64,000 bases of DNA from Pictodentalium vernedei (Eukaryota > Mollusca > Scaphopoda > Dentaliida > Dentaliidae), in the NCBI GenBank assembly GCA_031216915.1, contig CM062294.1, positions 163,263,455-163,327,454 on the forward strand. Reading direction: 5' to 3'. This document shows, one piece after another, positions 24,909 to 35,082 of the stretch (positions are counted from its first letter, which is position 1; the number at the start of each line of letters is the position of its first letter). A program made the position numbers and the translations under genes. A model generated the notes under the pieces. The model was not told the origin of the DNA. It made no database searches and saw nothing but the letters and a program-made list of their open reading frames with translations.

Positions 24909-25147
24909 TTAACCCTTTACCCAACGTAACGTCAAAAACCGGCCAGCGCTATCCACAAAAATTGCCAATTAATTTTCATTATTTTTTCATTTTTGGTCTC
25001 AAAAACATAGGTTATGACCCCTCGTTGGAACGCGCTCATTCCAATGAGGGGTCATAACCTATATTTTTGAGACAAAAGTGAAAACAATTTATTACTCAAG
25101 ATTTTTTTTACAAGTGTCGCCTGCTTTTCATGTTAGGTAAAGGGCTA
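24909..25147. mobile_element. Family-A palindromic MITE
   Basis: TTAACCCTTTACCCAACGTA at the left and GTTAGGTAAAGGGCTAA at the right. The palindrome is shortened at the centre (GGAACGCGCTCATTCC). It lies just downstream of the host exon at 25248 on the minus strand. Confidence 0.7.
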
Positions 25148-25247
25148 AAATGCACAATATATTTCAGGCGCTCAAGGCGCACGTATCGAAATCCGGCCAT
25201 TATATCCGTTTGTTTGGTAGAGTGTTAAAGTATTTTTACAAACTTAC

Positions 25248-25420
25248 TCGCTCCAGTCCGGGTGAAATATTCTGAATTTGTTGTGAGTCTGAGTCGTGAT
25301 ATCCTTCCAACTTGAATTAGAAAGTCTACCCTCCCCAAACCAGTCTATGACGCTCGAGTCGGTACCATTGAATTCCAGCCATGCTACTGTTTCCTTTCCA
25401 ATATAGAGTACAACCATAAT
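25248..25420 (-). CDS. Host gene exon (middle of extracellular domain)
   Basis: 173 bp on the minus strand, between acceptor GTTTCAACAG and donor GTAAGTTT. It encodes IMVVLYIGKETVAWLEFNGT, then WFGEGRLSNSSWKDI and NKFRIFHP. It starts in phase 0, matching the end of the exon at 54548, and ends in phase 2, matching the start of the exon at 12350. It contains two N-glycosylation sequons (NGT, NSS), as expected for an extracellular protein. I recognise the general pattern as an invertebrate extracellular domain but cannot name it. Confidence 0.78.
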
Positions 25421-26019
25421 CTGTTGAAACAGAAAAAAATCATTAAAAACATCACTTGACTTCGAGACTGTACATTGTAAAGAAATTCCGTAATTTGAAC
25501 TGAAAGGTATCGCTATTTTACCGCAGGGTGAGATTACAGTAACTTTTCCCGTGAAATATCATGGCGAAGAACACCTCTTGGAAAGTTTTCTTTGCGCAAT
25601 TAAGGTGCATAATGGTTGAATTCCAGTGTCGTCACTATGTACTAGAGACAACGGAACGGAATCATTGCTTCTTCACCGAAAAGCAGTGATGGTATGTGTA
25701 TATAGAAGAATGTGTGTCAAATGAATTATTTACAGTAGCGTAGCCATGTACGAGGGTTGGTGGACACCACCCAGTCCTCAAAAGGTCCCACTGGTCTTCC
25801 TAAAAATCCTGAACTTTATGAACTGCATGAGACGCCAACTAATGAAATTTCAAATCACCTTCCACACAAAAATATACTCTCACCGGCCCACCAACACAAG
25901 TGAGACATCACCTTGACATCTTTTCCCAATTCAAAACTTCGATCTTTGTGACAAGCATATTGCAAAAAAATCGGTCTTATTAGTTCAAAGCGTTAATGAG
26001 CCCAAATGTTAATGCAGGA

Positions 26020-26990
26020 ACTTGATTTTTATAACTTGTATCTCATTCACCTAAGTATAGTGTATACCATATTTCAAAAGATTCTGATTGGGATTCATGA
26101 GAAGATTTTTAAAAAATATTTCTCATATTGAAGCAAGTTAAAATTCGGGCTGTAATATGGAGTATAGATACTAATCATGGGTCTTTTGATATAATAATGA
26201 ACAAACATTAATCTGCCCCGTAAAGATGCTGTATCAACAACCATCAAAAGATTCGGACTGGTGGATCTGAAGAAGGAGATTTTTAAAGATTATTTCCCAT
26301 ATTGCACTACGTTGAAATTCAGGCTTCCATAGAGAGCCCAATTATTAACAGTTATGCTTGATTAGTTAATTTTAACAAACTGGAATCCGATCCCTGTGAG
26401 GATATATCAAACGATTCTGTTTAGTGTATCTGGAGACAAACAGTTTTAAAGATTATTCTTCATATTGGACTATGTTAAAATACAGACTCCAATGGGAAGC
26501 TTGAATATTAACACGAGGTCTTGGATTGAACAAACTTAGATCTGCCCTCCCGACGGATGCTGTTTGCCAAATATCAAACGATTCTGATTGATAGATTTGA
26601 AGACGATTTTTAAAGATTATTCCTCATATTGCACTAAGTTAAAATTCAGAGCCCCATAGGGAGCCGAAATATTAACTGGGGGATTTGATTTGAAGAAACG
26701 TTAATCTGACCCCTGTTGTACACCATATATATAAGATTCTGACTGGTGGTTTAACAGAAGAAGATTCTTTACAAAGTATGTCTCATATTGCATCAAGTTA
26801 AAATTCTGGATCCTGTTCAGAAAATAGAAATTTCAGGTGGGGCCAAAAACTTGCCCCTTCCATTACAAAGGCAAATATTGCTCTACGAACTTCATTTGAA
26901 CAAACATGATTCTACACTTGAAAAGGAAGCTCAGTACAAATATCAAGTCATGGTACCCGCTGCTTCTTGAGAAGAAGTTTTTTTTTTAAT
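26020..26990. repeat. Diverged minisatellite, about 160-bp unit
   Basis: At least five imperfect units recur at about 155-170 bp spacing, each with GATTCTGA(C/T)TGGTG-like, GATTTTTAAAGATTATT and CATATTGCACTA(A/C)GTTAAAATTC blocks (anchors near 26081, 26251, 26411, 26580 and 26735). Not open in any consistent frame. Confidence 0.7.
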
Positions 26991-27243
26991 TTGGGAGCAT
27001 TTTCCACACCCCCTCCCTATGAGGCTGGGCAAGTTGATTTCAATAAAAAACAAAGGCAATGTCCGAACAAACAATCACCTCAAATTTAACTGAAATCGGT
27101 TCAGTGGTTTTTGGAGGAGACGGTGCAAACACCATGTTCACGAACGACGAATGGGCGACGAACGGTGAGTGAACACTATAGGTCCCCCTGACTTTCAGTC
27201 AGGTGAGATAATAAATGTTGATATCGTGTGCGTTGGTTAAAGG

Positions 27244-27484
27244 GTTAACCTCTCGAACACTTGTGGTATCGTCCATGTCAATTAAACGACAGCAATAAGA
27301 AGAGTCCATATTCGTTATTTGGGGGAGACCAATTCATATTTTCAACGTGCAGCTGTGGGGCTACACTTTGAAAATATTAGTTGGTCTACCCCACATATGC
27401 ACTCAGTAGCTATCCTACTTGAGCTAATGATGATGTACAATGCTTCCAGACCGGAAAAGGGGCCACTCGGGTTCAAAGTGTTAA
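27244..27484. mobile_element. Family-B hairpin MITE, copy 2
   Basis: TTAA at both ends. Central arms around AGACCAATTCATATTTTCAA and TTGAAAATATTAGTTGGTCT. Shares the GGGGCCACTCGGGTTCAAAG right end with the other family-B copies. Confidence 0.65.
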
Positions 27485-27955
27485 AAAGAAATGGCAGTAA
27501 ACACAAAGAGGGTTCCGATCATTGTTTTGCATGACTTCCCCAACTTGGTTACAGCATCGTTTGCATTACTTGGTGAATTTCATTTTCGGTTTCTTTTTTG
27601 GGGGAGAGGGGAGGGTGGGAGGGGTCCATATCTCTAAAAGTAGCGCGAAACAACCCAACCTGTAGCTGAAAGGTCCGAGCCCCACTAATATAACCTGTAT
27701 GTAGCCCTTTTCTATTTATACAAAGTCAGTTTCAAAACCTGATATTTCAGATGGATCATATCAACGAATGGATGGGGCAAATGGCTTTTCTTATCAGCAG
27801 TCATAAGATGTTTCTGTCACACATGCTCTGCGATGCGAATCCGTGCCTTTATAGCATCCACATGTAAATTGCATGAATTACAATACAACCTCACTCCCCC
27901 CCACCCCCACCCCCACCCCCCCCCCCCCCCTCCACAAAAAAGTCTGTAGAATATA
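27485..27955. other. Non-coding, with CCCCCA tract
   Basis: No gene is seen. A C-rich tract (CCCCACCCCC repeats) lies at about 27894-27931, just before the Tc1-like copy. Confidence 0.5.
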
Positions 27956-28212
27956 TACTACTCAAAGCTTGCTGAGCACCAAGTATATCCAACTACCTGT
28001 TTTACGTTTTATTTGACATATTGTTAGGAAAAGTGTATATATTTTTTATTTAATTGTATCTTTAATGATTTAAGTACAGAAATTAAGATTTTATTTGTGT
28101 TTGACATTATTTTCTAGCTTTTGAATACGATAACCAAGGGAAAAGGTTATTATTGGAAAAAGAGGAAATTTTTCAATTTGCCAAAAAGTTGACGGAGCGA
28201 ACTGGTATGGCT

Positions 28213-28777
28213 TTAATATCGAGTATGAGACCCATTACTGTTAATTACAGCTTGACTGCGCCTCCTCATGCTCCCAGTCAGGTTCCTGGTGGTCTTTTGT
28301 GGGATGTTGTTCCATTCGTGGACCAGCAAGGCACCAAGCTCCTGGACACTTCGTGGATGAACTCGACGGGCTGAAATTGCAATCTGCAACACATTCCAGA
28401 CATGTTCGATTGGATTGAGGTCGGGGGATCTTGCTGGCCAGTCCATACACTCAATCCTCTCCCTCTGTCCTTTGTCCCCGACAACATGGGCAACATGAGG
28501 ACTGGCATTATCGTCCATCAGAATGAATCTATCTCTCACGGGACCTGCATACAATCTGACGTGGACATCCAGGATCTCATCAATATACCGCTGTGCAGTC
28601 AATGTGCCACGTTCAAAGACACAGAGCTCTGTACGCCCATCCCTGCTGATGCCACCCCAGATATTGACTGACCCTCCACCACAGCGGTCATGCTCAGCAA
28701 TGTCGGCTGCATGGAATCACTCTTCTTGTCTTCTCCATACCATAGAACGCTTATCTGTGTGGTCTAGACAGTACATT
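28213..28777 (-). pseudogene. Tc1-like transposase copy 3, C-terminal part
   Basis: The frame from 28602 to 28213 holds the second catalytic Asp (LMDDNASPHVA) and the last catalytic residue in SPDLNPIEHVWNVL. There are 34 residues between them, the DD34E spacing typical of Tc1. The N-terminal part lies 18.8 kb away at 47592-48059. Broken by the Polinton insertion. Confidence 0.88.
28772..28777. repeat. Polinton target-site duplication, left
   Basis: TACATT, repeated exactly at 47586-47591. The intact Tc1-like copy at 56413-56418 has TACCTT once at this position. Confidence 0.9.
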
Positions 28778-29641
28778 AGTAGGTGTAAATGGCCGATTCT
28801 AGACCACATGTACACAAAAATGTACACGTACACGTACATGTACGTGTACAGCCATAGGGATTCCGTGTTAAATCGTGTACAGAGTGTTAAAAATGTTGTT
28901 TTTACATGGTGATCCAGAATCCGCAAACGCAGTTCCTCGCACTTTTAACCGTTCAAACAGCCGTTTGCGAACGAGTGAAATTCGACACATCGCTCGGAAG
29001 GGAAAAATGTATGAAATTCGAAGAAAACATCAATTAAAAAATTTTCTCGACGTTCCCATCGCGGATCAGACCTTCGATCTATCGTTGGCGAACGCCGGCA
29101 AAAAACGTTTTGCCGATTCTAGACCAGCATCAAAAATGCGGTTTGCCGATTCTGGACCACTGACGTTTGCTATCGCGTTTCGAACGGTCGAGGGTGCGAT
29201 CCGATCGGTGAAACCGATTTGCCGATTCTAGATCAGGAAAAATCGATCTCAAAACGTTTTCTCGACGTTCACCAACGGTGAAAAGTGGGTGTAAAGTATA
29301 GTTACTCATCGAGGATTTTTTTCTTCCTAAACTGATTGCGGCTTCCGGTACATCATCAAAATGCGATTTGCCGGTTCTGGACCACCGACGTTCGCGATCG
29401 CGTTTCGGACGGTCGAGGGTGCGATCCGATCGGTGAAAACGATTTGCCGATTCTAGACCAGGAAAAATCTCAAAACGTTTTCTCTACGTTCGCCAACGGC
29501 GCGAAGTGGTTGTAAAGTGAAGTTACTCGTCGATGATTTTTTTCCAAACCAAACGGAAAAAACTTGAGTTTGGAAATTTAGAACCAATGGAAATCGTCCG
29601 TCCACGTTTTGTCATCGCTGTTAGTGATCGAGAACTGATGA
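28778..29641 (+). repeat. Polinton left terminal inverted repeat
   Basis: Matches the reverse complement of 46719-47585 with scattered substitutions and small indels. It contains seven copies of a GCCGATTCTRGACCA motif, a 22-bp perfect palindrome at 28828-28849, and an internal duplication (about 29145-29370 against 29370-29545). The identity ends at GAGAACTGATGA. Protein-primed replication would start at such ends. Confidence 0.92.
28828..28849. repeat. 22-bp perfect palindrome near left terminus
   Basis: A GTACACGTACA half-site followed by its exact complement, 50 bp from the element end. Present also at 47514-47535. It may bind a dimeric protein at the replication ends (inference). Confidence 0.8.
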
Positions 29642-30382
29642 GAATGTTTAAATCTTCGCTTAATCATTTATTATTGTTCTTGATGTAAATGAAAGGTTTT
29701 TCATTCAATAAATCAAACTATAAAATTGCGTTCCACTTAGATAGTTTTAAGTGGTAAAATTTGTGTTTTAATTGACACTATGAAATCTTCGCAAATCGTT
29801 TCATTTTTGTTCCTGTGTAAATGAAAGGTTTTTCATTCAATAAATCAAACGGTAAAATTGCGTTCCACTTAGTTTAAGAGGTAAATTGAGTTTTAATTGA
29901 CTCATGACAATGTTTCGGAGATATGAATAAACCCTTTTGACGGATACAATTCTTCTCAAACGCGTTAAATTAGAAAGAATTACTTAATCGTTTTTGGAAA
30001 ACCGGTTTTAATTTTTCATTTATAAAATGGTTTTAAAAAGAATTTTCACGTTATCTAAAATGCTGTTTGAGGATAACGATAATTTTTTTCCGTTTTTATG
30101 TGCTTAACTTTCACCACTTTTCAAAGTCACTCTATTCATCACGGTGTGAATAATCGGTGATGTGATCTTTAACACGTTCGAGGGCAAAACGCATTTATCG
30201 AGGTTTCATTTTGTAGAATGTTTTTCCCTCAACTGGTTTTAGTTATTATATATTAAAGACAGAAGATTTTACTTAAAACATAAAACATAAAAATAACTAT
30301 ACATTTAATTTTTGAGAATAATAAACTAACTCACGTACCATACTCTAATGGAAATATTAATAATTTTAGAGAACAAAAAAAA
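29642..30382. other. Polinton left subterminal region
   Basis: AT-rich and non-coding. Two tandem copies, about 128 bp apart, share AAATGAAAGGTTTTTCATTC and AATTGCGTTCCACTTAG (near 29689 and 29817). A TATATTAAAG at about 30248 could serve the first gene. No ORF. Confidence 0.6.
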
Positions 30383-31291
30383 ATGTTTTTACACATCACA
30401 GATTCCAAGCGGAGAGATGAACTTCTCAGCGAATATGAACAAGTCAAGAAAAGCATTAGATCCGCCGACAGAAGCAGGCGATTGGGAGAGATGGAATAAA
30501 GACGCGAAACCACAAAATTATTTAAACCCATGACAGAGGTTCAGGAACGAAGTAAGAAGGAGATCGTTAACGAATTGAGGCCTATAAAAGAAAGTTCTTT
30601 GAGAACGGGTTCTTTGCCTAGTAGTTTTACAAGGGGGTATTCCCTTCAAAGATCATCGCCGGATTACGTTCCCACGAGAATCGAAACCGATGTGAGCGAA
30701 AGCGATGATTCAGCTTCGACTATCACCACTGATAGCGTCGCGTCGTCCGAGGATGGTGGTAAGAGAGATCTGTTGTATGGAATTTATAAGGATTCTGGTG
30801 GTAGAACTTTCATAGGCGACACTGAAGTGCTAGAGGATGATGATAATTTAATCGTCGGTTCGAATTGGTATGAATTAACTCCTGGACTGCGCAAATTGCT
30901 CCTTTTCGACAAGCCTGGAGATTACACGGATCGGGATTTCGACAATTACGGCGACATTCTGGTTCAGACCCACTCCATGAAGAGAAATAACGATGTCAGA
31001 GAAACGAGACCCAAAGCCAATAGAGGTTACAAGTGGACGAAGGTGGTGAAACTCATATGGGATATGAATAAGAAATTCGTCGAATCGGTGACTGGAAAAG
31101 GAGTGAGAACCACTTTTCTTCTGGGCGATTCTGACGCTCTGTCTCAGAGATTGAGATTGTTGATGGCAAGTCGACGCGCTGGTAATACTGGATTAGATAA
31201 TGAGATAGTGAGCATATGCAACGAATTGTTGAGGCAGAAGGTCTTCAATAAACAAGATTATAAAAGGCTGATGAACGGATTAGAGGATTGA
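30383..31291 (+). pseudogene. Polinton DUF8207-type protein (one in-frame stop)
   Basis: The start is the ATG at 30383, in the same frame as the longer open part at 30530. An in-frame TAA at 30497 separates them. The N-terminus is a charged helical region (KRRDELLSEYEQVKKSIRSA), followed by a Ser/Thr/Asp-rich linker. A central domain carries LYGIYKDSGGRTFIGDTEV and WYELTPGLRKLLLFDKPGDY, and a C-terminal domain carries LLGDSDALSQRLRLLMASRR. This architecture recurs in animal Polintons, and I recall it under DUF8207. Function is unknown; its position in the capsid block suggests a virion or assembly role. Confidence 0.75.
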
Positions 31292-31438
31292 TATATATAT
31301 AATAAGTAGAGAGAACAAACAACAAAAAAATAGATAAAATAAAAATAGTAAATTTTACACTAGAAAATAATAAAAAGTATTTAAATAACAAACGATTTAC
31401 GAGCGAAAAAAACAAAATATATATTATAAAATAAAAAT

Positions 31439-31819
31439 ATGTTGGTGATAAAAAACAGGGGATACGTCAGAACTTACGTTCAAGGCGGTTCTGGCATCGT
31501 TGATTCTATAATGCGAGCATTCACGAGCAATGTAGGTAGAAAACTCGCATCAACTGCGTTTGAGGTCAGTAAGAAGACGGCTTTGGGTGCTGGTAAGAAA
31601 GCTGCTTCCGAAGCTAGTGGTAGGATCGCTTCTGTGGCTCGCAAGAGGGCAGCCGACGCGTTGATCGACAAGTTGATCAGTCCGCCGGCGAAGCGAGCTA
31701 CGTTAGAGCGATCGCCGAAAAGTTGGAAGGATTTTAAGGATGCTGTGGTACCCATACAAGATTTAGCTAAAATGACGAATGGATCTGAATTGAAGAGGAC
31801 TCACGACGGTGTAATATAA
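31439..31819 (+). CDS. Small basic core-like protein (pX-like candidate)
   Basis: 126 aa, intact. An N-terminal basic and glycine segment has VQGGS at residues 14-18, similar to an adenain cleavage site (hydrophobic-x-Gly-Gly|x). Then comes an Ala/Lys/Arg-rich helical body (KKTALGAGKKAASEASGRIA) ending in a basic tail. The composition suggests DNA binding inside a capsid, as in adenovirus core peptides. That role is inferred from composition and from its position between the DUF8207-like gene and the ATPase. AT-rich leader with TATATATT just upstream. Confidence 0.6.
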   Translation: MLVIKNRGYVRTYVQGGSGIVDSIMRAFTSNVGRKLASTAFEVSKKTALGAGKKAASEASGRIASVARKRAADALIDKLISPPAKRATLERSPKSWKDFKDAVVPIQDLAKMTNGSELKRTHDGVI

Positions 31820-31905
31820 ATAAATATTAATATTTATAAAAACTGAGTTTGAAAAAACCTAAAAATTGTGTTTGAAAATCTAAAAATTACAAAAAAATAG
31901 AAAAG

Positions 31906-32745
31906 ATGAACATTAAAGATATGTCTTGGAACGACGCCGCGACCAAGAGGTCGAATAACAAGTTCTTTCCCAAAAGCATAAGAGGCTTGATAGTGGGAAA
32001 ATCGAATTGTGGAAAGACCAATCTGTTGATGAATCTGTTGTCACAACCCGCCTGGTTGGATTATGACAGATCATTCGTATTTGGCAAGAGTTTGTTTCAA
32101 CCCGAATACAGATTGCATCGAGAGTGCATAGATCGTAGATTGCCCAAGGACGTCATAGCCAGAATCTTTGACAGTAGGGAGGAATTCGACAAAAGTGAAG
32201 CTTCTCTTTCGACCATTTTGGGCGGTGCGGCGATGGGATTGATGAAGAGAAATGCGTCTTCGAACGTCGATTGTCGATTTTATGAGAACGCTAGCGACGT
32301 TCCGGATCCTAGAGAATTGAAATCGGAAGATAAGAATCTCATGATTTTCGACGATCTGCTTTTGGAGAGACAGAACCGATGCGAATCCTATTACGTTAGG
32401 GGTCGTCACAGCAATGTGGACTGTTTCTACCTGTCGCAGAATTATTTTCGACTGCCCAGACAGACGATAAAGGAGAACGCTAATTTACTGTGTCTCTTTC
32501 ACCAGGATCTCAAGAATCTCAATCACATCTACGGTGATCATGTCGCAAACGACATGAGCGTGGCAGAATTCAGGATATTCTGCAAGTGGGTTTGGGACGG
32601 AGGACTTTACAATTTCGTCGTGATCGATTTGACTAGCAAATTTAATCACGGAAAATATCGGAGCGGATTCGACAAGTTTTATGTTTCTGATGATAATAAA
32701 ATAGAGAGCGAAAACAAATATTATAAAATAATAAATCATCAATAA
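31906..32745 (+). CDS. DNA-packaging ATPase (FtsK/HerA, A32-like)
   Basis: 279 aa with no internal stop. Walker A is GKSNCGKT (residues 31-38), Walker B LMIFDD (145-150), with a sensor-like YLSQNYF around 175-181. The family pumps DNA into capsids in Polintons, virophages and large DNA viruses, and the length is normal for a Polinton ATPase. It is 86 bp downstream of the core-like gene and 38 bp upstream of the penton-like gene. This is the best-preserved enzyme of the element; all motif residues look functional. Confidence 0.93.
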   Translation: MNIKDMSWNDAATKRSNNKFFPKSIRGLIVGKSNCGKTNLLMNLLSQPAWLDYDRSFVFGKSLFQPEYRLHRECIDRRLPKDVIARIFDSREEFDKSEASLSTILGGAAMGLMKRNASSNVDCRFYENASDVPDPRELKSEDKNLMIFDDLLLERQNRCESYYVRGRHSNVDCFYLSQNYFRLPRQTIKENANLLCLFHQDLKNLNHIYGDHVANDMSVAEFRIFCKWVWDGGLYNFVVIDLTSKFNHGKYRSGFDKFYVSDDNKIESENKYYKIINHQ

Positions 32746-32783
32746 TTTAGTTTTGAAAAAAATAAATAAAAATTAAAAATATA

Positions 32784-33539
32784 ATGTTCGAACAAGGAGA
32801 ATTGTTAGAACGGATAGCCAAGAATACGGCTGCAAAACAATCCATTCAAATCATGGTGAGTGGCAATTCGACTCGATTTGCGATGAAATTCGAACCTTCC
32901 ATCGAACTGAATAGAGAGAAAAGATACAAGATGGCGTTGGTGAATCTGGAGACTTATTATTCCTTTCCCAACGTCACCAAAAAGAATAACTCGGTCAAGT
33001 ATTCCGACGGAGTGGATTGGTTGGTGATTCGAATTCCCAAAGGAAGTTACGACATACACGATTTGAACAATTACATTCAGATGCGAATGAAGACAGATGG
33101 AAAGGGAGGCAACTAGATCAGACTCGCTCCCATCCCTAATACCTTACAGACGATGTTGGATTTGGAAGATAATTTTCGAGTGGATTTCAACACGGACGAT
33201 TCTATAGGCAAGATGCTGGGATTCGATTGAAAGATGTATCGAGGCCACACGGCATCTGAAAATACAGTCGACATTCTCGCAGTCAATAGCATTCTGGTGA
33301 ACGTGGACGTGATTGCTGGAAGCTACGTGAATGGTAGCACTCAACCGATGATCTATTCCTTCTTTTCAAACGTGTCGCCGGGTTATAAAATCATGGAACG
33401 ACCTCGAAATTTAGTTTATTTACCCATGATTTTAGACACATTGCATAGTCTCAAAACCACATTGATGGATCAAAATGGTGAACTGCTAGATCTTCGTGGA
33501 GAGAGGGTGATGATACGATTTCACAGAAGAGAAATATAA
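32784..33539 (+). pseudogene. Minor capsid (penton-like) protein with two in-frame stops
   Basis: One frame throughout, interrupted by TAG at 33114 and TGA at 33228. N-terminal block QSIQIMVSGNSTRFAMKFEP, then YKMALVNLETYYSFPNV, and after the stops ILAVNSILVNVDVIAGSYVN and PGYKIMERPRNLVYLPM, ending in a beta-rich MIRFHRREI. This is the conserved pattern of the Polinton single-jelly-roll minor capsid (penton) protein. Expected size about 250 aa, which matches. The TGA could come from a CGA codon by one transition. The protein would be truncated and non-functional. Confidence 0.78.
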
Positions 33540-33698
33540 AAAGGCAAAGAAAAATATATTGTCTATATATATAAATAAGAAAATAAAATAAACGCAATAT
33601 TAATTTTACAAAAATGATTTAATATATATAATTATATATATATAATTATCATTAAAACAAAAAAACAATTGAACTAAATATATTTTAAAAAAAGAAAT

Positions 33699-34235
33699 AT
33701 GACTGAATACGGCGTTAAAAACGTGAACATATCCAAAGGACAGAGGAAGAAACTTGAGAGAGCTTTAACTCGAGGTGAGCCGGTGAGATTCAAATTCACT
33801 CACAAAGATCTGGCGAGTGGCGGTGATGATCGAATCGTCTGGACCAGAACTCAAATCAAAAGGATGGAGAAAGCGATTGGTGATGGAAGAGGGTTGAAGG
33901 TGAGATTGAGTCCCGCTCAACTGAAATACAATTTGAAAATGAAAGGCAGTTTCCTACTGCTATTGGCTGGAATCGCCACAAAAGTATTGCCCTTTGCCGC
34001 AAAAGCATTACCCTTTCTCGGGCAGACTCTCGGCATGGGAGCTTTCTCGGGACTCGCGAGTTCGGCAGTTGAGAAATTAATGGGTGACAGCAGACTGTTT
34101 TTGAAGAAGGGAGGAGCCGTGTGTCGCATCCACATGGACGACAACAGTGAAGGATTGTATCTAGAACCCGTTAGAGGTGGCAGCTCTTTCAGTGGAAACG
34201 GTCTCTATCTGAAGAGTGGACAGAATCTTGAGTGA
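33699..34235 (+). CDS. pVI-like hydrophobic virion protein candidate
   Basis: 178 aa, intact. The N-terminal half is basic with two VRFKFTHKDL/KVRLSPAQL-type repeats. A long hydrophobic segment follows (residues 84-121, FLLLLAGIATKVLPFAAKAL). The C-terminus holds three LYL(K/E)-Gly repeats (LFLKKGGA, GLYLEPVRGG, GLYLKSGQ). VRGGS at 158-162 resembles an adenain site. Proteins of this layout are common in animal Polintons; a membrane-lytic role like adenovirus pVI is inferred. TCTATATATATAAATAAG lies about 130 bp upstream. Confidence 0.65.
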   Translation: MTEYGVKNVNISKGQRKKLERALTRGEPVRFKFTHKDLASGGDDRIVWTRTQIKRMEKAIGDGRGLKVRLSPAQLKYNLKMKGSFLLLLAGIATKVLPFAAKALPFLGQTLGMGAFSGLASSAVEKLMGDSRLFLKKGGAVCRIHMDDNSEGLYLEPVRGGSSFSGNGLYLKSGQNLE

Positions 34236-34383
34236 CTCGGTAAGGGTTTGCTGTTTGGTGAGAATTCGCCATTTAAGAATATGCCGATTTTGAGTATGTT
34301 ATTATAATGTAAAACAAATTGTATAATTATATAAAATATAAATCATAGAAGGTATAAAAAAATAATATAAAATTGATAAAAAG
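34236..34383. other. AT-rich intergenic
   Basis: Repeated ATATAAAATATA-like sequence; possible promoter or 3' end material. Confidence 0.35.
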
Positions 34384-34839
34384 GTGGAAAAACAATTAGA
34401 CGATAATGATGAATATCACGGGATAGAGTGGGAAAAAGATGTGGAAAAACAATTAGACGATAATGATGAATACCACGGGATAGAGTGCAAAAAAGATGTG
34501 GAAAAACAATTAGACACTAATGATGAATATTGCGGGATAGTGTGTGAAAAAGATGTGGAAAAACAGTTAGACGCTAATAATGGATATCTTAGGAAAGAAC
34601 TGAAAAAAGAGTTTAAAAAAGATTGGGATAGATGGTTGAAATTTAAAAGAATGAGATGTTTTCCACCACTACCTTCCGAAGAGAAAGGTAATGATGTGAG
34701 TGTTACAAAGAGATGCACCACATTCGTTCAAAATTATGATACAGATAAACAAATGTGTTGCTATAAAAAACGTAATATATCACAAAAAAAGAAAAGAAGA
34801 ATCAACGCCAATTTGAGAAAAAAGGATACGTTACTATAA
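34384..34839 (+). other. 19-residue repeat ORF without ATG
   Basis: An open frame of 151 codons starting at a GTG; the upstream in-frame stop is at 34363 and there is no ATG between. Four tandem 57-bp units (34384, 34441, 34498, 34555) encode VEKQLDDNDEYHGIE-type repeats, then a Lys-rich tail with two Cys pairs. It may be a decayed gene that lost its start, or a repeat expansion. It ends 72 bp before the hairpin at 34911. Function unknown. Confidence 0.4.
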
Positions 34840-34910
34840 TATATATGGCGATAGTGAAGAAGAAGAAGAAGAAGAAGAAGAAGAAGAAGGAAAACAAAAA
34901 AAAAAAAACA

Positions 34911-34970
34911 AAAAAAAAAAGTAATGAGATCTAGAGATGTTCAACCTCTCTAGATCTCATTACTTTTTTT
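34911..34970. terminator. Hairpin at convergent gene ends, T1
   Basis: A 17-bp perfect stem, GTAATGAGATCTAGAGA (34921-34937) and TCTCTAGATCTCATTAC (34947-34963), with a 9-nt loop. A-run before and T-run after extend the pairing. It lies between plus-strand genes ending at 34839 and a minus-strand gene ending at 35083, so it could end transcripts from both sides. A near-identical hairpin sits at 42091. Confidence 0.7.
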
Positions 34971-35082
34971 CCCTTCTTCACTAAAAAATCAGTCTCTCTG
35001 TTGTTTTATATTTCCAAGTCCGTTATTAGCATGTTGACGGTCGTGTCTACTCCTTTTTCGAAAATGTATTGAATGTTTATCT

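Larger units (their letters stand above)
27956..28777 (-). mobile_element. Tc1-like element copy 3, left part
   Basis: Begins TACTACTCAAAGCTTGCTGA with TA at 27954-27955. It is continuous with the other Tc1-like copies up to TCTAGACAGTACATT, where the Polinton begins. It resumes at 47592. Summed length without the Polinton is about 1.57 kb, like the intact copies. Confidence 0.88.

Noticed and set aside
26020-26990. CRISPR-like array
   Set aside because: Units are long (~160 bp), diverged along their whole length and lack a short conserved repeat with unique spacers; the DNA is eukaryotic.
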